A DNA stretch of 64,000 nucleotides from Deltaproteobacteria bacterium (lineage in GTDB: Bacteria; Desulfobacterota; DSM-4660; Desulfatiglandales; Desulfatiglandaceae). The stretch is from the NCBI GenBank assembly GCA_019307945.1, contig JAFDIS010000001.1, forward strand, positions 1 to 64,000, in the 5' to 3' direction. This document shows, in pieces, positions 56,363-64,000 of this stretch. Position numbers and translations under genes: made by a program. The stretch's first letter is position 1. Each line of letters opens with the position of its first letter. The notes beneath the pieces were generated by a model. That model was not told the origin of the DNA. It saw only the letters and a list, made by a program, of their open reading frames with translations, and searched no databases.

Positions 56363-56871
56363 GATTTCCTCCTTTTCATTTGACAAAAACAAATTCATCG
56401 CAAAAATCCACTCCCAATAAGCCCGGTCGATCAGCTCCCTCCTTACAACCAAGGTGTTAAGCAACAACAAATGATGTCAGGCACCAGCTGCTACTCACTG
56501 TTCACGGTTTGCAGCAACCTGTCCGCACCCTCCGCCGCAGCCATGGAGCCCATCATGACACAAACGGGATCCCTGAACACCTAACTCCACCGCATATCGC
56601 GGATAAAGCCTCCGGTTCAGGGCCACCAAGGTCTTGGCGCAAAACGACCGATACTCTGCCACAAGCCTGGCGGCGTTTCTGAAAGTATGTCCCACCTCCC
56701 TTATCTGCAAAAGGTCCAGTCCGATGAGACCGCCATCTGAAACCGGACTGGTCCCGAAAACGAGGTGTAACCACCACATAACCACCCAACAACTCTCTCA
56801 CGATTTCGGTTTTTCGGTCTCCCTGCCTGCACTGCCCTCTACGAAACTTTCCTTGCCAAGCTTAACTCCGA
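56363..56871. other. Intergenic region between livM and livK
   Basis: About 0.5 kb with no convincing gene. A minus-strand frame (roughly 56495–56785) encodes a fragment (SDGGLIGLDLLQIREVGHTFRNAARLVAEYRSFCAKTLVALNRR) without a good ribosome site; it could be a decayed gene but I cannot name it. The gap suggests livK has its own promoter. Confidence 0.4.
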
Positions 56872-57915
56872 TTAATATGTAAAAGGCCAGTTGTACCAAT
56901 AGGCCTTGATTGTTTTCCACCTTCCATAAAATCCTTCAGGCTCGAAAACGAGGAACAAGACTATGATCAAACCATTTACTACAGTTGTCAGTGCGGCAAA
57001 TCTGGTCGTCAAGAGTGGGTATGTATCTCTCACCAAATCCGTTGCCAGTCTAATTCCTTCAGGCAGAAAAGTCATAAAGACGGCACCATATATGGAACCA
57101 AGTATACTTCCCATGCCCCCCACGATAATCATGGCCAGATATTCAATGGACAAATGTAACGTGAAATGCTCGAAAGTAATGAACTTTGTATACCCCGCCA
57201 ACAACGCCCCCGCGACACCCGCATAAAAAGAGCTTACACTGAACGAGAGGATCTTATACCTTGCGAGATCAATACCCATTACCTGCGCTGAAATGTCATG
57301 ATCACGAATGGCAACAAAAGCACGCCCTATTCTGGTTCGAAACAAGTTTCTGGCAAAAGCCGTCAGCACGACAACCATGACCAACAAGAAATAGAAAAAG
57401 CGCCTGTCCGTATCAAGCCCGAGGCCCGCAATTGACGCAGGAGGCAATGCGATCCCGTCAGGCCCTCCTGTTACCGCGTCCCAACGAACGATCACGTGCT
57501 CGACGATAAACCCGAAAGCGAACGTGGTAACAGCAATGTATAGCCCTCTCAGACGTAGGGAGGGAATGGCTACAATCAGACCGGCTAATGCTGCGGTCAC
57601 TCCCGCCACGGGGATGCTTGCTACAAAAGGAACATTCAACCTGGTAATGCACAAAGCGGAAGTGTAAGCACCTATGGCCACGAAAGCGGCATGCCCCAGG
57701 GAAATCAGGCCGGTATTACCCACTAGGATGTTGAGCCCCAAGGTCCCAATAATCGCGATGCCCGACAGGTTGGCCAGATAGATGAAATAGCGATCAAATA
57801 TGAGGGGGAATAGAATCAAAAAAACAAAAAACGCCAGGATCCAAAATTTAACAAGCTTAGTTTGAAAAAGCTTGATATCGTCTCTATAAGATACCCTGAA
57901 TGTCGCATTGAGCAT
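56872..57915 (-). CDS. livM: Branched-chain-type ABC transporter permease LivM
   Basis: The 347-residue permease has about nine hydrophobic segments and the family signatures GLNILVGNTGLISLGHAAFVAIGAYTSAL and IRDHDISAQVMGIDLARYKILSFSVSSFYAGVAGAL, with IVGGMGSILGSIYGAVF near the end. It forms the membrane channel with LivH, from which it is separated by 2 bp. Codon use in this and the next genes appears more AT-rich than in the left part of the window. Confidence 0.92.
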   Translation of the reverse strand: MLNATFRVSYRDDIKLFQTKLVKFWILAFFVFLILFPLIFDRYFIYLANLSGIAIIGTLGLNILVGNTGLISLGHAAFVAIGAYTSALCITRLNVPFVASIPVAGVTAALAGLIVAIPSLRLRGLYIAVTTFAFGFIVEHVIVRWDAVTGGPDGIALPPASIAGLGLDTDRRFFYFLLVMVVVLTAFARNLFRTRIGRAFVAIRDHDISAQVMGIDLARYKILSFSVSSFYAGVAGALLAGYTKFITFEHFTLHLSIEYLAMIIVGGMGSILGSIYGAVFMTFLPEGIRLATDLVRDTYPLLTTRFAALTTVVNGLIIVLFLVFEPEGFYGRWKTIKAYWYNWPFTY

Positions 57916-57917
57916 TC

Positions 57918-58802
57918 TTACACCCTTGTTATGATCGCCTTTCCAAAAAGTCCATACGGTCTAACCATAAGAATCGCAATAAGAACTATGAATGAGGAAA
58001 TTTCCTTGATTCCACCTCCAACAATTTGGTCAAGATATCCACCAGCCATTGTTTCACAAATGCCGATCAGAATGCCACCTGCTATCGCCCCGGGAATGCT
58101 GTCCAATCCTCCCAGGATGGCGGCGGGAAAAGCCTTGAGTCCTATATGACTCATATCCGGCGCGAGGAACAACACATTCGCATAACAGATCCCCGCAATC
58201 CCTGCTATGCTGGCCGCGATCGCCCAGGATAGGGAAAAAATCCTCTTTACATTGATTCCCATAAGCAGCGCTATATCCTGATTATTTGCCGTACCTCTCA
58301 TCGCAAGCCCAACTTTTGATTTCCTAAAGAACAAGAAAAAGCCGATAACGAGCAGTACCGTTGCGGCAAAAATCCATATGTCCGTGGGCTTCAGGGATAT
58401 TCCAATGAAGTGCAGTGTTCGGTCGGCAAAAAGGGGTGGAAAATTGTTGACATCGTCTCCCCATATCAACGAAACCGACCCCTGAAGGATGACCGCCAAT
58501 CCTACAGTGACCATAATTACCGAAAACACCGGCTTTCCCAGCAACGGCCTGAGTATCAGAACCTCGATTATGATTCCAAAGACGAAGCAGAAGCAGAGCG
58601 TAAGGAAGAGGGAAATCGCGTACCCTAATTTCAAATGTATAATGAGGGTATAACAGATGTAGGCGCCGATCATCATAAGTTCGCCCTGTGCAAAGTTAAA
58701 CACATCGGTAGCCTTATAAATTAGCACGAAACCCAATGCCACAATGGCATAAATGGATCCTAACGATACGCCGTTTAGGAGAATTTGCAGAAAGTCCGTC
58801 AT
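57918..58802 (-). CDS. livH: Branched-chain-type ABC transporter permease LivH
   Basis: The 294-residue permease has seven to eight hydrophobic segments and typical LivH features: LLNGVSLGSIYAIVALGFVLIYKATDVFNFAQGELMMIGAY and AVLGGLDSIPGAIAGGILIGICE, with RGTANNQDIALLMGINVKRIFSLSWAIAASIAGIAGI. The ATG overlaps the stop of the acyl-CoA synthetase gene (ATGA), a sign that these genes are expressed together. Confidence 0.92.
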   Translation of the reverse strand: MTDFLQILLNGVSLGSIYAIVALGFVLIYKATDVFNFAQGELMMIGAYICYTLIIHLKLGYAISLFLTLCFCFVFGIIIEVLILRPLLGKPVFSVIMVTVGLAVILQGSVSLIWGDDVNNFPPLFADRTLHFIGISLKPTDIWIFAATVLLVIGFFLFFRKSKVGLAMRGTANNQDIALLMGINVKRIFSLSWAIAASIAGIAGICYANVLFLAPDMSHIGLKAFPAAILGGLDSIPGAIAGGILIGICETMAGGYLDQIVGGGIKEISSFIVLIAILMVRPYGLFGKAIITRV

Positions 58803-60610
58803 GATTCTTCCTTTCCGTAAATCGTCTCGATCAAATCGCGGTATTTTTCCTCGATGGCTTGCCTGCGGACCTTCATAGTCGCCGTCAATTCTTCGTCATC
58901 GTGATCAAGCTCTTTTTCAAGGAGGACAAACTTCCTTATGTTTTCCACGGAGGCAAATTTCTTGTTTGATTTTTCGACTTCCTTTTGGATCAGTTCGTAA
59001 ACCTGCCTGTTCCGCGCAAGGCTTTTGAATGTCGTGTAGGGAATCTTCCTGTCTTGCGCCCATTTTGCCACATTTTCAAACTCGATCTGGATTAGGGCCG
59101 ACAGGAACTTTCTACCATCTCCTATAACAATGGCCTCATTTATGTATGGGCTGAATTTCAAAGAATTCTCCTGTTCGGAAGGAGCGATGTTCTTTCCTCC
59201 GGCAGTAACCAGAATGTCCTTTTTTCTGTCGGTGATCACCAGGTGACCGTCCTCATCCAGCCTTCCCACATCTCCAGAGCAAAGCCATCCATTAGAGAAT
59301 ATGCTTGCGGTTCCTTCGGGATCCTTGAAATAGCCCTGAAAAACACCGGGGCCCTTTTCCAGGATCTCACCGTCATCTGCAATTTTCAGCTCCACGCCGG
59401 GTATTGGTTTTCCTACTGTTCCGATTTTGACGTCCTCAAGATGGTGGATGCAGCAAATTCCTGATATTTCAGTCTGGCCGTACCCTTCTCGAATAAACAA
59501 CCGCATGGCATGAAAAAACTTGAGTAACTCCGGAGAGACCGGGGCCGCCCCGGAGATCGTGATCCGTGCTCTGGAAAGTCCCAGAAACCGGCGCAGGCTT
59601 CGGTAAATGATTAAATAGGAAAGCCAATAAAGCCCCATCAGGACAGGGCCGATCTTTTCCTTGGCAAGCCGTTTTTCGGTGATTCGGATTCCAACCGGCA
59701 TGAAGACCCTGTATGCCAGCCGCTTTAAAAGTGTAGCATCCTGAATCTTTATTACGATGGATGACTGCATCTTTTCCCAGATCCGGGGAACTCCCATGAA
59801 TAAAGTCGGCCCGATTTCCCTCAAGGCCTCCTGAACAGTGTTGATACTCTCCGAGAAATTGACGATACACCCTGACTTGAGAGGAATGAGGATGGAAAAA
59901 ATCCTTTCCGCCGCATGACATAGCGGAAGATAGGAGACAACCGAATCGTTATCGTTTACGGGCATAACCTGAAGAACCGAATCAACCATTGCCAACATAT
60001 TCCTGTGGCTAAGTATGGCGCCTTTCGGCGGGCCGGTCGTTCCGGATGTGTAAATAAGGACGGCAGGGTCCGATGGATCAGTGCACCGGATCATATTTTC
60101 GAACATGTCAGGGTTTTCGCGATGGTATCCGGCCCCGATCTCCTCCAGCCCATCAAAACTCATCAAAAGAGAAGATTCATAGTGCCTCATCCCCTTCATG
60201 TCTATGACGATGATCTTTTCCAAGAAAGGAAGTTCTCCGGCAACCTCGAGCACTTTGTCGGCCTGTTCTTGGTCTTCAACAATGATGAAACGTGATTCTG
60301 AATGACCGACTATATATTTTACCTGTTCAGGGGGATTCGTCGGATAGACTCCTACCGTCATGGCCCTTGCACTCTGAATGGCCAGGTCTCCGTACAACCA
60401 CTGTTGATTGTTTTCCGACAGGATGGAAACCTTTTCCCCCTTTTTCAGGCCCAGCTTAACAAAGCCAAGACTAACGTTACGAACGTGTTCGTAATACTCC
60501 CTCCAGGAAATTTCCTTCCAGATTCCCAACTCTTTCTCTCTGAGTGCCACCCGGGAACCAAACTTTCCGGCCTGGTCACGGAGCAACTTGGGCAGCGTGT
60601 CCGCACTCAT
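58799..60610 (-). CDS. AMP-forming long-chain-type acyl-CoA synthetase
   Basis: This adenylate-forming enzyme activates a carboxylic acid to its CoA thioester. The 603 residues show the P-loop YTSGTTGPPKGAILSHRN (about 188), the FadD-type core (GAAPVSPELLKFF, GYGQTEISGI), GWLCSGDVGRLDEDGHLVITDRKKDILVTAGGKNIAPSEQEN, and a C-terminal lysine region ELTATMKVRRQAIEEKY. This form is close to long-chain and aromatic acid synthetases of the AMP_bin family; the substrate is not resolved. It lies inside the liv operon between livF and livH, overlapping livH by 4 bp, which ties activation to transport. Confidence 0.9.
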   Translation of the reverse strand: MSADTLPKLLRDQAGKFGSRVALREKELGIWKEISWREYYEHVRNVSLGFVKLGLKKGEKVSILSENNQQWLYGDLAIQSARAMTVGVYPTNPPEQVKYIVGHSESRFIIVEDQEQADKVLEVAGELPFLEKIIVIDMKGMRHYESSLLMSFDGLEEIGAGYHRENPDMFENMIRCTDPSDPAVLIYTSGTTGPPKGAILSHRNMLAMVDSVLQVMPVNDNDSVVSYLPLCHAAERIFSILIPLKSGCIVNFSESINTVQEALREIGPTLFMGVPRIWEKMQSSIVIKIQDATLLKRLAYRVFMPVGIRITEKRLAKEKIGPVLMGLYWLSYLIIYRSLRRFLGLSRARITISGAAPVSPELLKFFHAMRLFIREGYGQTEISGICCIHHLEDVKIGTVGKPIPGVELKIADDGEILEKGPGVFQGYFKDPEGTASIFSNGWLCSGDVGRLDEDGHLVITDRKKDILVTAGGKNIAPSEQENSLKFSPYINEAIVIGDGRKFLSALIQIEFENVAKWAQDRKIPYTTFKSLARNRQVYELIQKEVEKSNKKFASVENIRKFVLLEKELDHDDEELTATMKVRRQAIEEKYRDLIETIYGKEES

Positions 60611-60663
60611 CTTATAAACCTCTCGAGGCCCAGAGGATTTTCATCGGCATCATACGGTAACCA

Positions 60664-61458
60664 TCAGGACAGCCATCGTTTACGACGCTTATAATGCTTG
60701 ACACTTCGATAACTCTTTTTCTCACCTACTTCCGTAAGGCCCAGGTAAAACTCCTTGATGTCATCGTTCTCTTTCACCTTCTCCGCCGGTCCGTCCAGTA
60801 CGATTTTCCCGTTTTCCATAATGTATCCGTATTGCGCGAAATTCAGAGCAAGATTGGCATTTTGTTCCACCAGAAGAATAGATACGTCTTCCTCTTGATT
60901 GACCTTTCTCACTATATTGAAGATGTCTGCAACCACTAAAGGGGCAAGGCCAAGGGAGGGCTCGTCCAGCATGAGAAGTCTGGGCCGCGACATGAGTCCC
61001 CGTCCAATGGCAAGCATCTGCTGTTCACCCCCGCTCAGATAAACGGACAAACCGTGCCTTCTCCCGCTCAATACCGGGAAATATTCGTAAATCTTATGCA
61101 AATCATCCCGTACATCAACAGGGTCCTTCCGAGTATAAGCCCCTATCCTGAGATTTTCGTCGACTGTTAGCTCATCGAAGATTTGCCTTCCCTCCGGTAC
61201 CTGACAGATCCCCAGACGCACTATCTGCTCCGGTGATAGATCGTTCAAAAAATGCTGGTCGAAGTAAATGGTACCATCTTCAATTTCCCCTTCTTCTGAG
61301 TAAAGCACTTTTGAGACGGCTCTTAGAAGTGTTGTTTTCCCGGCACCGTTGGAACCCAACAACGCCACGATTCCGGCATCGGGCACTTCCAGTGAAATAC
61401 CCTTCACCACGAGCACAACGTCGTTATAAACAACCTCCAGATTATTAATCCTGAGCAC
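60664..61458 (-). CDS. livF: ABC transporter ATPase LivF
   Basis: The 264-residue ATPase has Walker A GSNGAGKTTLLRAVS, the Q-loop region ICQVPEGRQIFDELTVDENL, signature LSGGEQQMLAIGRGLMSRP and Walker B LLMLDEPSLGLAPLV, typical of LivF. It overlaps the end of livG by 14 bp. The C-terminus has a basic extension (KSYRSVKHYKRRKRWLS) beyond the usual LivF end. Confidence 0.93.
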   Translation of the reverse strand: MLRINNLEVVYNDVVLVVKGISLEVPDAGIVALLGSNGAGKTTLLRAVSKVLYSEEGEIEDGTIYFDQHFLNDLSPEQIVRLGICQVPEGRQIFDELTVDENLRIGAYTRKDPVDVRDDLHKIYEYFPVLSGRRHGLSVYLSGGEQQMLAIGRGLMSRPRLLMLDEPSLGLAPLVVADIFNIVRKVNQEEDVSILLVEQNANLALNFAQYGYIMENGKIVLDGPAEKVKENDDIKEFYLGLTEVGEKKSYRSVKHYKRRKRWLS

Positions 61459-62242
61459 TTCGGTCTTCCCCTCCAGCCGAGCTCACTTCTCCCAGATAAG
61501 CCATGATCACTGCTGGATCCTTCCTGACTTCTTCAGGTTTTCCTTCGCAGATCATTTTTCCAAAATCCAAAACGCATACCCTATCGGAAAGGTCCATCAC
61601 GACCCCCATGTCATGCTCAATCATCAGGATCGTGGTCCCCATCTCCTCCTGTACATCTAAAATGAAACGAGCCATATCCTCTGTTTCTTCAACATTCATC
61701 CCGCCCATGGGTTCGTCCAGCAGCAAAAGTCTCGGCTCTGAAACGAGTGCCCGTCCTAACTCAACGCGCTTTTGCATTCCATAAGGTAATGAGGACACCA
61801 CCTTTTTCCGTGTATGTTCAATTTCAAGAAATTCTATGATTTGCTCGACCTGCTCCCGGGCCTTGAGTTCCTCTTTCATTGCTCTGCCATAAAAGAGGCC
61901 TGCCGACAGGACATCTGCTCTTAATCTTGAATGGCACCCCAAAAGCAAGTTTTCCAGAACCGTCATATGCTTGAAAAGAGCTATGTTCTGAAATGTCCTG
62001 GCAATGCCAAGCCTTGAGATATCACTGATGCTTTTTGCCAGCAGGTCCCGTCCTTCGAAATTGATTTCACCGGTGTCGGGCCTGTAAATCCGGCTGATCA
62101 GATTGAAGATGGTCGTCTTGCCTGCACCATTGGGCCCGATGATGGCATAAATTTCACCTTCCCTTACATTGAAATCAACTCCAGCCAACGCCTGAAGGCC
62201 TCCGAAATTGATGCTCAGATCCTTTACCTCTAATAATTCCAT
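61445..62242 (-). CDS. livG: ABC transporter ATPase LivG
   Basis: The 265-residue ATPase starts at ATG 62242 (MELLEVKDLSINFGGLQALAGVDFNV); an ATG at 62257 adds five residues but has a poorer ribosome site. It has Walker A GPNGAGKTTIFNLIS, the LivG-type RLGIARTFQNIALFKHMTVLENL, a signature region with LPYGMQKRVELGRALV and Walker B LLLLDEPMGGMN. It probably pairs with LivF on the LivHM channel. Confidence 0.93.
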   Translation of the reverse strand: MELLEVKDLSINFGGLQALAGVDFNVREGEIYAIIGPNGAGKTTIFNLISRIYRPDTGEINFEGRDLLAKSISDISRLGIARTFQNIALFKHMTVLENLLLGCHSRLRADVLSAGLFYGRAMKEELKAREQVEQIIEFLEIEHTRKKVVSSLPYGMQKRVELGRALVSEPRLLLLDEPMGGMNVEETEDMARFILDVQEEMGTTILMIEHDMGVVMDLSDRVCVLDFGKMICEGKPEEVRKDPAVIMAYLGEVSSAGGEDRSAQD

Positions 62243-62390
62243 GGCCGGCCTTTCCATGGATGGAAGCCACTCCCTCCCGGACTTGAAGAAATTCGTCCCC
62301 TTAAGCTATTGGCTGTCTGTATTGGCGCCAGCCGTCTTCCTTTGGTGATTTTATTGGTGTTGGTTGATACCTGCCATGGATCGGCGGCAC

Positions 62391-62798
62391 TCAAGGCCCT
62401 TTTGTTGAAAAGTAATCGTCGAGATATTCTATGACTTCTCTTGCCAGTGATCCACGAAAGACCCTGCTGACTCCCATTTCCAGAAGCTTTTCCTCGTCCT
62501 CGGGAGGAATGATGCCCCCGATGATGACCGGAAGATCATCCGCCTCCTGCTTATGGAGTTCCTGCATCACCAGGGGGGTCAGGGTTAGGTGCTCACCCGA
62601 GTGAAAGCTGATGCCAACCATGTCCACGTCTTCCTGGATAGCACTTTGAATCAGCATCTCTGGTGTATTATATAGGCCGAGATATATAACCTCATAGCCT
62701 TCTGCCCGAAGCAGTGATGCCAGGACCTTCGCCCCCCTGTCGTGGCCGTCGAGTCCAAGCTTGGCTATCATGATGCGAACGTGCCTTCCGGACGCCAT
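62391..62798 (-). CDS. B12-binding small subunit of an acyl-CoA mutase
   Basis: The 135-residue protein is the cobalamin-binding domain found as the small subunit or C-terminal part of methylmalonyl-CoA mutase-type enzymes. It has VRIMIAKLGLDGHDRGAKVLASLLRAEGYEVIYLGLYNTPEML (the DxHxxG cobalamin motif), VDMVGISFHSGEHL and VIIGGIIPPEDEEKLLEMGVSRVF. The ATG at 62798 has GGAG 8 bases upstream; the frame before it is not coding. The length matches stand-alone small subunits such as those of 2-hydroxyisobutyryl- or ethylmalonyl-type mutases. The catalytic large subunit is not in the window. Confidence 0.88.
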   Translation of the reverse strand: MASGRHVRIMIAKLGLDGHDRGAKVLASLLRAEGYEVIYLGLYNTPEMLIQSAIQEDVDMVGISFHSGEHLTLTPLVMQELHKQEADDLPVIIGGIIPPEDEEKLLEMGVSRVFRGSLAREVIEYLDDYFSTKGP

Positions 62799-62912
62799 CT
62801 CGCTGTCTCCCACATTTCGTTTTTCCCTGGAGGATCCAGGAAAACTCAAACCAGATCCCGGTGAGTCGCACCCCTGCGATAAACCGCAAGAAACCCCTTT
62901 CACGCCAATCTC

Positions 62913-64000
62913 TTAGTACCGCGAATACTCCGGCAAGATCTCACTAGCGTAGTCCCTATTACTTACCCGACTCGCGGCGATGATACCTGCGTGGACGGCA
63001 GCGTCATTGGCAGCCATGGAGCATTCCGAACTGTCCGATGCAAGATAGAGGCCTTTCACGTGGGGAGACTTGGCCCGCGGCCTGGCGTCCCCCACCTGAA
63101 ATGGGGCCTGAGCCACTGGAACCAAGCTGTCGGAGACCGTATACAATGTCCAGGAAAGAGCCTCTTTAAATCCCGGATAATGTTCGGTCATGAATGCCAA
63201 CATCCGGTCATAGGCCAAATTGACCAGCTCCGGGTTGTGCGCCTCCTTGTCCGTCAGGGATACATAGGCGTCCACCAACTGCTTTCCGGCAGGCGCGCGT
63301 TGAGGATCCATGCCCGAGCTGTCCCAAAACCCCATTCTCACGTCACTGTCAAATCCATGTTCCCTGCCCGCGATCTTTGGGATAAATGTCAAATGCTCCT
63401 GTACAATTTTCCGATCAAGCCCGAAATACACGGCTCCTATTCCGGCGCTCCAGAATCCCTTGACACGCTTGACGAAGGTATAGGGAAAGTGTTTTTCGGG
63501 AATATACTGGAACATTTCGTTTACCAATCCGGAATTGATCACAACAGGGCAATCGATCTTCTCTTCCCCTCCCTCCATGTCCACCAGCACACCTTTCACC
63601 CTGCCCGCCTCGATCAATACCTCTTTTACCCTGGCCCGGGTCACCACCCGGCCGCCATTCTCTTTGATCACGTCACAAAATGAGAGAGGAATCTGGACAA
63701 ACCCCGGCAACCCCGGCGTAGAACACCCTCCAAATGAAAAACGCTTCCCTGCGCGCGCTACCGCACGATTCATCAAGATATTGTCACCGGCCGAGATGTT
63801 GGCGGGATCATTGATGGTGCAATTCATGGTCGCATTGACATAGTGAAATTCTTTGGTATTGTTGTTGTCGGTTCTGGCCTCCATCCACTCTTTAAGGCTG
63901 ATATGGTCATAGGAATGGGCCTCTTGTGCGGACATCCTCACCATCAAGCTGTTGATTTTTCCGGTCTCAGCCCTGCCCTTTTCATCCATCCAGGGGAAAT
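62913..64000 (-). CDS. FAD-dependent oxidoreductase (phytoene-desaturase-like), 5' truncated
   Basis: The frame is open to the window edge, so the N-terminal FAD-binding part is missing; the ATG at 63989 is probably internal. The 362 visible residues contain FVQIPLSFCDVIKENGGRVVTRARVKEVLIEAGRVKGVLVDMEGGEEKIDCPVVINSG and the C-terminal FAD segment HVKGLYLASDSSECSMAANDAAVHAGIIAASRV, as in phytoene desaturase-like and related NAD(P)/FAD amine-oxidase-type proteins. The true substrate is unknown. It runs in the same direction as the mutase subunit, about 115 bp upstream of it, and may be co-transcribed with it. Confidence 0.8.
   Translation of the reverse strand, partial: FPWMDEKGRAETGKINSLMVRMSAQEAHSYDHISLKEWMEARTDNNNTKEFHYVNATMNCTINDPANISAGDNILMNRAVARAGKRFSFGGCSTPGLPGFVQIPLSFCDVIKENGGRVVTRARVKEVLIEAGRVKGVLVDMEGGEEKIDCPVVINSGLVNEMFQYIPEKHFPYTFVKRVKGFWSAGIGAVYFGLDRKIVQEHLTFIPKIAGREHGFDSDVRMGFWDSSGMDPQRAPAGKQLVDAYVSLTDKEAHNPELVNLAYDRMLAFMTEHYPGFKEALSWTLYTVSDSLVPVAQAPFQVGDARPRAKSPHVKGLYLASDSSECSMAANDAAVHAGIIAASRVSNRDYASEILPEYSRY

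Overview
The window reads like a piece of a Desulfobacterota (former Deltaproteobacteria) chromosome, probably an anaerobic, sulfate-reducing or syntrophic bacterium. The grounds are the gene content: an HdrA–MvhD–MetV–MetF methylene-tetrahydrofolate reductase cluster, pyruvate phosphate dikinase, a liv-type ABC transporter joined to an acyl-CoA synthetase and a B12-dependent acyl-CoA mutase small subunit, many two-component proteins, and Gram-negative envelope machines (two secretins, an RND pump, PlsB). This is inference from gene content; no rRNA or tRNA gene was found to confirm it.

Layout. 1–12.2 kb: a MSHA-type (type IV-like) pilus assembly locus on the minus strand. It runs from a prepilin with a sigma-54 type promoter through inner-membrane alignment proteins, a secretin, a TPR protein and an ExeA-like ATPase to the MshE/MshG motor and platform. 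It faces a truncated LamG (MshQ-like) gene and an NHL/dockerin gene remnant at the left edge. 12.5–19.4 kb: plsB, ppdK and small hypothetical or zinc-ribbon genes. 19.7–24.5 kb: hdrA(double)–mvhD–metV–metF, ended by a strong terminator. 24.7–29.8 kb: a translationally coupled sensor kinase, receiver–kinase hybrid and NtrC-type activator, then rmlB. 30.9–41.6 kb: a complete type II secretion operon, gspC to gspM, on the minus strand. 41.6–42.8 kb: a gene-free repeat island with a 2×53 bp duplication and a 4×51 bp hairpin-bearing tandem repeat. 42.8–48 kb: DUF2156, an orphan receiver, an excisionase-like HTH, nitroreductase, a small membrane protein and a receiver–HD-GYP protein. 48.7–53.1 kb: an RND transporter interrupted by a frameshift, and its lipoprotein adaptor. 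53.3–54.7 kb: a core-MetE-like protein and a cupin. 55.1–62.2 kb: livK, livM, livH, acyl-CoA synthetase, livF, livG. 62.4–64 kb: a B12-binding mutase small subunit and a truncated FAD oxidoreductase.

How it fits together. Two related envelope machines (MSHA-type pilus and T2SS) lie 19 kb apart, each with its own GspE-type ATPase, GspF-type platform and secretin. No prepilin peptidase is in the window, so one must be encoded elsewhere. The pilus ATPase has an MshEN-like N-terminus, a c-di-GMP binding module in relatives, and the window also carries an HD-GYP c-di-GMP phosphodiesterase. The NtrC-type activator and the sigma-54 promoter at the pilin gene could be linked, but that is only a hypothesis. 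The Hdr/Met cluster is a one-carbon (Wood–Ljungdahl methyl branch) electron-transfer unit. The liv/acyl-CoA synthetase/mutase genes suggest uptake and CoA activation of a carboxylic acid.

No CRISPR array, phage, intact insertion sequence or replication origin was seen. The most unusual signals are the structured 51-bp repeat island, the sigma-54 pilin promoter, a possible non-canonical ATC start in an MshJ-like gene, and the sensor kinase with a Rossmann-like N-terminal domain.
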